A stretch of DNA of 10,128 nt from an uncultured Ignavibacteria bacterium (GTDB taxonomy: Bacteria > Bacteroidota > Ignavibacteria > Ignavibacteriales > Melioribacteraceae). The translations under genes were made by a program, and so were the position numbers. A model generated the notes under the pieces. That model was given only the letters and a program-made list of their open reading frames with translations, was not told the origin of the DNA and did no database searches. How positions within the stretch are numbered: position 1 is the stretch's first letter; the number at the start of each line of letters is the position of its first letter. Of the stretch, positions 7,411 through 10,128 are shown piece by piece. The stretch spans positions 1 through 10,128 of the forward strand of contig CALGLM010000254.1 of the NCBI GenBank assembly GCA_937930275.1, given 5' to 3'.

Positions 7411-9537
7411 CTATAATAATCCCGATTTTTTTCTAATTACCCACTCAAGGGCAAATATAAGTATAATAATTAGAAGAATAACTTCTAAATTCCAAAGTTT
7501 AATTTCGTTATCAGTATAAATAACCTTATCTGCATTTATCAATTGTATATTTAAATAGTCAATTAAGTTGTTAAAATTTTTTGATTCGTAAAATCTTCCT
7601 CCGGTATTACCGGATAAAGATAGTAACAAGTCTCTGTTTTGTTTTAGGTTGATTTTTTCTAAGTCAATTTCGCCAATTGAAAACTTACCTTTATCCGTGC
7701 CTATACTTTTACCTTTATAATTCCCTGAAGCATTAAATGTAAAATAGCCTGTTTGGGGAATGCTTAAAGTCGCTTGATACAGCCCGTTACCAAGCGATTC
7801 GGTTACGGTTTCAAATTCATTATTCCCTGATTTAGCTATTATTTTTATATCTGCATTATCTAAAGGATTAAAAGCCTCATCATAGGCTGATGCAATAAAT
7901 TCGACTGTTTCTCCTTTTCCGTAAACTTGTTTTGCCGTTTTTACCCGCAGTTGTTTTTGTTCGGCAACAATATTAAGCCACTTAATTGTTTCGGATAAAA
8001 ACCCGTCAAATACTGTTTCGCTTTCTTTTACCGAATTTAATTTCCATCGCCAAATTTCGCTTGCCAATATTGCAACAGCCCGTTTTTTACCCAATGATTT
8101 TGTTAGTACTAAAGGCATATCCGTTATTGAATTTGCAACTTTTGCTTTCAATAAAATTTGAGATTCAGGTTTACTTAAAAATTCACCGGAATTCCTTAGA
8201 ACAGGAGGTAAGTTATTCCATGTATCGTTAAAAAGGGGATTGTTGCTTCCTATAAGTGCACTATTGTTATCGTTTACGTATGCCTGAACATATATTTTTG
8301 ACGAAGAAAACGATTTGACCGAAAAGGGGAGATTATTTTCGAGTAATTTTAATTTATTAAAATCAGTTCCTTCACTCATTACAAATAAAACCGGTTTACC
8401 GTTTTCAATTTTTGAAACTATTTTGTTAAGTAATTCCGCTTGAGTGTTAGATGAAGGAAAACTTATTAATACAAATATATCAGTACTATCAATTATTTTA
8501 TTATAATCGGAATTTGTTATAAAATTATTGCCCGCTTGTTGAATTAGTTTAACGTTATAATTTTCATTCTGCAATAATGAACTTTTAATAAACGAAACAT
8601 CGGAAGTAGGCAAAGATGAGACTATGGTTACGTTTATCTTGCTATCTAAAACTTTAATAAATTTAATAAAAGAATTATTGGCTTTATTCTTTTCGTTATT
8701 AATTCCCGAAATAGAACTTGTTAATTTTACGTCTCCTGTTTTAGTCGGAATATAATTAAAACTTACTTTGTTAATGCCTTCCGGTGACAAAACGATTTCT
8801 TTTGTCCCAATCATTCTGCCGTCTTCAAAAAGATTTATTTTTGCCGGTTGATTATTTAAATTATTGTTGTTAACCGTAATTTCAACATCAGCCGAAGTTT
8901 TAGTGTATAAATATTCGTTTGTAAAAATTTTACTGATATATGCATCGGTTTCGGTTGTAGTATCGCCAAGCGCAATAGTGTTAACAGGTATTCCCATTTT
9001 AACGGCGCTATTAATAGGGTTAGCCCCTTCGGTAATTATACCGTCACTAATAATAGTAATTGAGTTGATATTTCCGTTTATGCTTGCTACATATTTAAAT
9101 ACTTTTTGTAAATCTGTATTGCTTTCGTTAAGTTTTAATCCGTAAGTTTCAATTTTGTTTACATCTTTGCCGAATGTTAAAAAATCAACATCACCGTTAA
9201 ATTTTTCTTTAAATTGTTCATACATAGTATTTAATAATTCTCTTTTTTGTGAACTATCTTTTGCAACTATTGATGAAGAATTGTCAAAAAATATTAGGCT
9301 TTTTGGTTTTATTTCGTTTTTAACTTTATAATGAACTAATGGCTCAAAAATAAAAAATAAAATTACGGATAAAGCTAAAAAACGTACAATTGACAAAAAT
9401 ATTTTTAATTTTGTATCAATTTCGGGAATAGTATTTTTATAAAAGTAATAAACGGCTAAAGCAATTAATACGATTCCTATAAACAGAAAAAATCCGTTAA
9501 AACTTAAAGAAACCGAGATATCGGAAATATTAAACAT
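7411..9537 (-). CDS. Inner-membrane protein with extracytoplasmic vWA domain and amidotransferase-like domain
   Basis: The protein has 708 residues. Two membrane helices (about 13-32 and 45-67) with a lysine-bearing loop between them, and a last helix (about 682-700) followed by RKK, suggest that most of it faces the periplasm. A von Willebrand factor A domain (about 78-200) has a complete metal-binding MIDAS: DNSSS (D85, S87, S89), probable T141, and SDG (D165). Next comes a beta-rich segment (about 205-295), then an alpha/beta region (about 300-480) resembling the class I amidotransferase-like fold found in related membrane proteins, and a beta-sandwich (about 530-625). The whole protein contains no cysteine, so the amidotransferase-like part cannot have the usual Cys nucleophile. 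Related vWA membrane proteins occur in Bacteroidota and Planctomycetota with unknown roles, often with BatA-like genes; none is seen here. It starts six bases after surE, so cotranscription is likely. Function unknown. Confidence 0.82.
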   Translation of the reverse strand: MFNISDISVSLSFNGFFLFIGIVLIALAVYYFYKNTIPEIDTKLKIFLSIVRFLALSVILFFIFEPLVHYKVKNEIKPKSLIFFDNSSSIVAKDSSQKRELLNTMYEQFKEKFNGDVDFLTFGKDVNKIETYGLKLNESNTDLQKVFKYVASINGNINSITIISDGIITEGANPINSAVKMGIPVNTIALGDTTTETDAYISKIFTNEYLYTKTSADVEITVNNNNLNNQPAKINLFEDGRMIGTKEIVLSPEGINKVSFNYIPTKTGDVKLTSSISGINNEKNKANNSFIKFIKVLDSKINVTIVSSLPTSDVSFIKSSLLQNENYNVKLIQQAGNNFITNSDYNKIIDSTDIFVLISFPSSNTQAELLNKIVSKIENGKPVLFVMSEGTDFNKLKLLENNLPFSVKSFSSSKIYVQAYVNDNNSALIGSNNPLFNDTWNNLPPVLRNSGEFLSKPESQILLKAKVANSITDMPLVLTKSLGKKRAVAILASEIWRWKLNSVKESETVFDGFLSETIKWLNIVAEQKQLRVKTAKQVYGKGETVEFIASAYDEAFNPLDNADIKIIAKSGNNEFETVTESLGNGLYQATLSIPQTGYFTFNASGNYKGKSIGTDKGKFSIGEIDLEKINLKQNRDLLLSLSGNTGGRFYESKNFNNLIDYLNIQLINADKVIYTDNEIKLWNLEVILLIIILIFALEWVIRKKSGLL

Positions 9538-9543
9538 AGTTAA

Positions 9544-10128
9544 CTAAAATTTCCAGTCTTTTATTTTTTCGTAAGTAGCATAATCAGTCAAATCAAAATG
9601 AATAGGAGTAACCGAAACATATTTATTTATAACGGCAAATTGATCTCTATCAATTTGGCTATCCGTATCAACCAAGCTACCAGTTAGCCAATAATAATCT
9701 TTTCCGTAAGGGTCAACTCTTTTTTCATAAATATCATCCCATTTGGAAATTCCTTGTTTAGTTACTTTTATCCCTTTAATTTCACTTTCGGGTAAATTAG
9801 GAACATTAACATTTAACATGGTTCCGCGTGTTAATCCGTTGTTTTTTACTGCAAGAGCAACTTGTTTTGCAACTTTAGCCGCATAACTAAAATCATCCAC
9901 TTCGTGGCTTGTAACAGATACTGCAATTGAAGGGACATCCATAATAGCAGCTTCACGTGCAGCCGAAACAGTGCCGGAGTAAATTATATTAATAGCAGTA
10001 TTTGAACCGTGGTTTATTCCCGATACAACTAAATCCGGAAGTTCTTGCATAATATTTCTAATTCCCATTTTAATACAATCAGCCGGAGTACCGTCAACTG
10101 CATAACCAAAAAACTGTCCTCCTCCACG
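9544..10128 (-). CDS. surE: 5'/3'-nucleotidase SurE, N-terminus cut by the window edge
   Basis: This is a metal-dependent acid phosphatase acting on nucleoside monophosphates, also known as a stationary-phase survival protein; it is cytoplasmic. The frame stays open to the window edge, giving 194 residues that begin RGGGQFFGYAVDGTPADC. The methionine at 10068 is therefore internal, not the start. SurE proteins are usually about 250 residues, so about 55-60 are missing, including the N-terminal DDG metal ligands and the conserved serine that follows. Visible motifs are AVDGTPADC (just inside the edge), DLVVSGINHGSN with the metal-binding Asn, IYSGTVSAAREAA and PSIAVSV, then the substrate-side C-terminal region (LNVNVPNLP, YWLTGS, VSVTPIHFDLT). 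SGIN and YSGTV identify the family beyond doubt. The stop is TAG, six bases before the vWA membrane gene. The gene looks intact in the visible part; the promoter lies outside. Confidence 0.96.
   Translation of the reverse strand, partial: RGGGQFFGYAVDGTPADCIKMGIRNIMQELPDLVVSGINHGSNTAINIIYSGTVSAAREAAIMDVPSIAVSVTSHEVDDFSYAAKVAKQVALAVKNNGLTRGTMLNVNVPNLPESEIKGIKVTKQGISKWDDIYEKRVDPYGKDYYWLTGSLVDTDSQIDRDQFAVINKYVSVTPIHFDLTDYATYEKIKDWKF

Noticed and set aside
7986..9145. Two plus-strand open frames (7986-8231 and 8864-9145), one rich in hydrophobic residues
   Set aside because: Both are antisense to the vWA gene. The hydrophobic look comes from reading Asn/Lys/Asp/Glu-rich codons in reverse complement, not from a real membrane protein.
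10066..10068. ATG as the start of surE
   Set aside because: The frame is open upstream to the window edge and encodes the conserved AVDGTPADC segment, so this Met is internal.
1..10128. RNA genes, CRISPR arrays, insertion sequences, phage or defence genes
   Set aside because: No tRNA-like cloverleaf, spaced repeats, transposase or nuclease motifs were seen, and coding sequence fills nearly all of the window.

Overview
The window is AT-rich bacterial DNA, densely packed with eight protein-coding genes. It most likely comes from the Bacteroidota/Chlorobiota group, possibly Ignavibacteria. The pointers are a secreted beta-propeller protein ending in a type IX secretion (T9SS)-style C-terminal domain, promoter-like sequences resembling the Bacteroidota pattern (TTTG, about 20 bases, TAnnTTTG), and few strong Shine-Dalgarno sites. 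The lineage is an inference, because no marker gene could be compared.

Left part (1-1980): rsmA (16S rRNA dimethyladenosine transferase) lies on the minus strand, divergent from a ROK-family sugar kinase on the plus strand. The 126-base gap between them holds outward-facing promoter candidates. The kinase keeps its catalytic and ATP-binding motifs but has lost the three cysteines of the usual ROK zinc site. It converges with the next gene across a 2-base gap.

Right part (1981-10128): six genes lie on the minus strand and read from right to left: surE (cut by the window edge), a vWA-domain inner-membrane protein, a bacteriohemerythrin, a ComF-family phosphoribosyltransferase, a PorZ-like double-propeller T9SS protein, and a YheS-type ABC-F ATPase. 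The gaps are 6, 82, 0, 89 and 15 bases, with no convincing terminator between them. They could form one long transcript or two or three short ones (surE-vWA, hemerythrin-comF, propeller-ABC-F). The hemerythrin stop codon directly abuts the comF start (TAAATG), which suggests translational coupling.

Most functions are housekeeping: rRNA modification, sugar phosphorylation, ribosome-associated ABC-F activity and nucleotide phosphatase. Two envelope proteins and one O2/di-iron protein are mixed in. I found no RNA gene, insertion sequence, phage gene, CRISPR array or defence system. The points most worth following are the PorZ-like protein, the zinc-site loss in the ROK kinase, the hemerythrin-ComF coupling, and the cysteine-free vWA protein. 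None amounts to a clearly new system.
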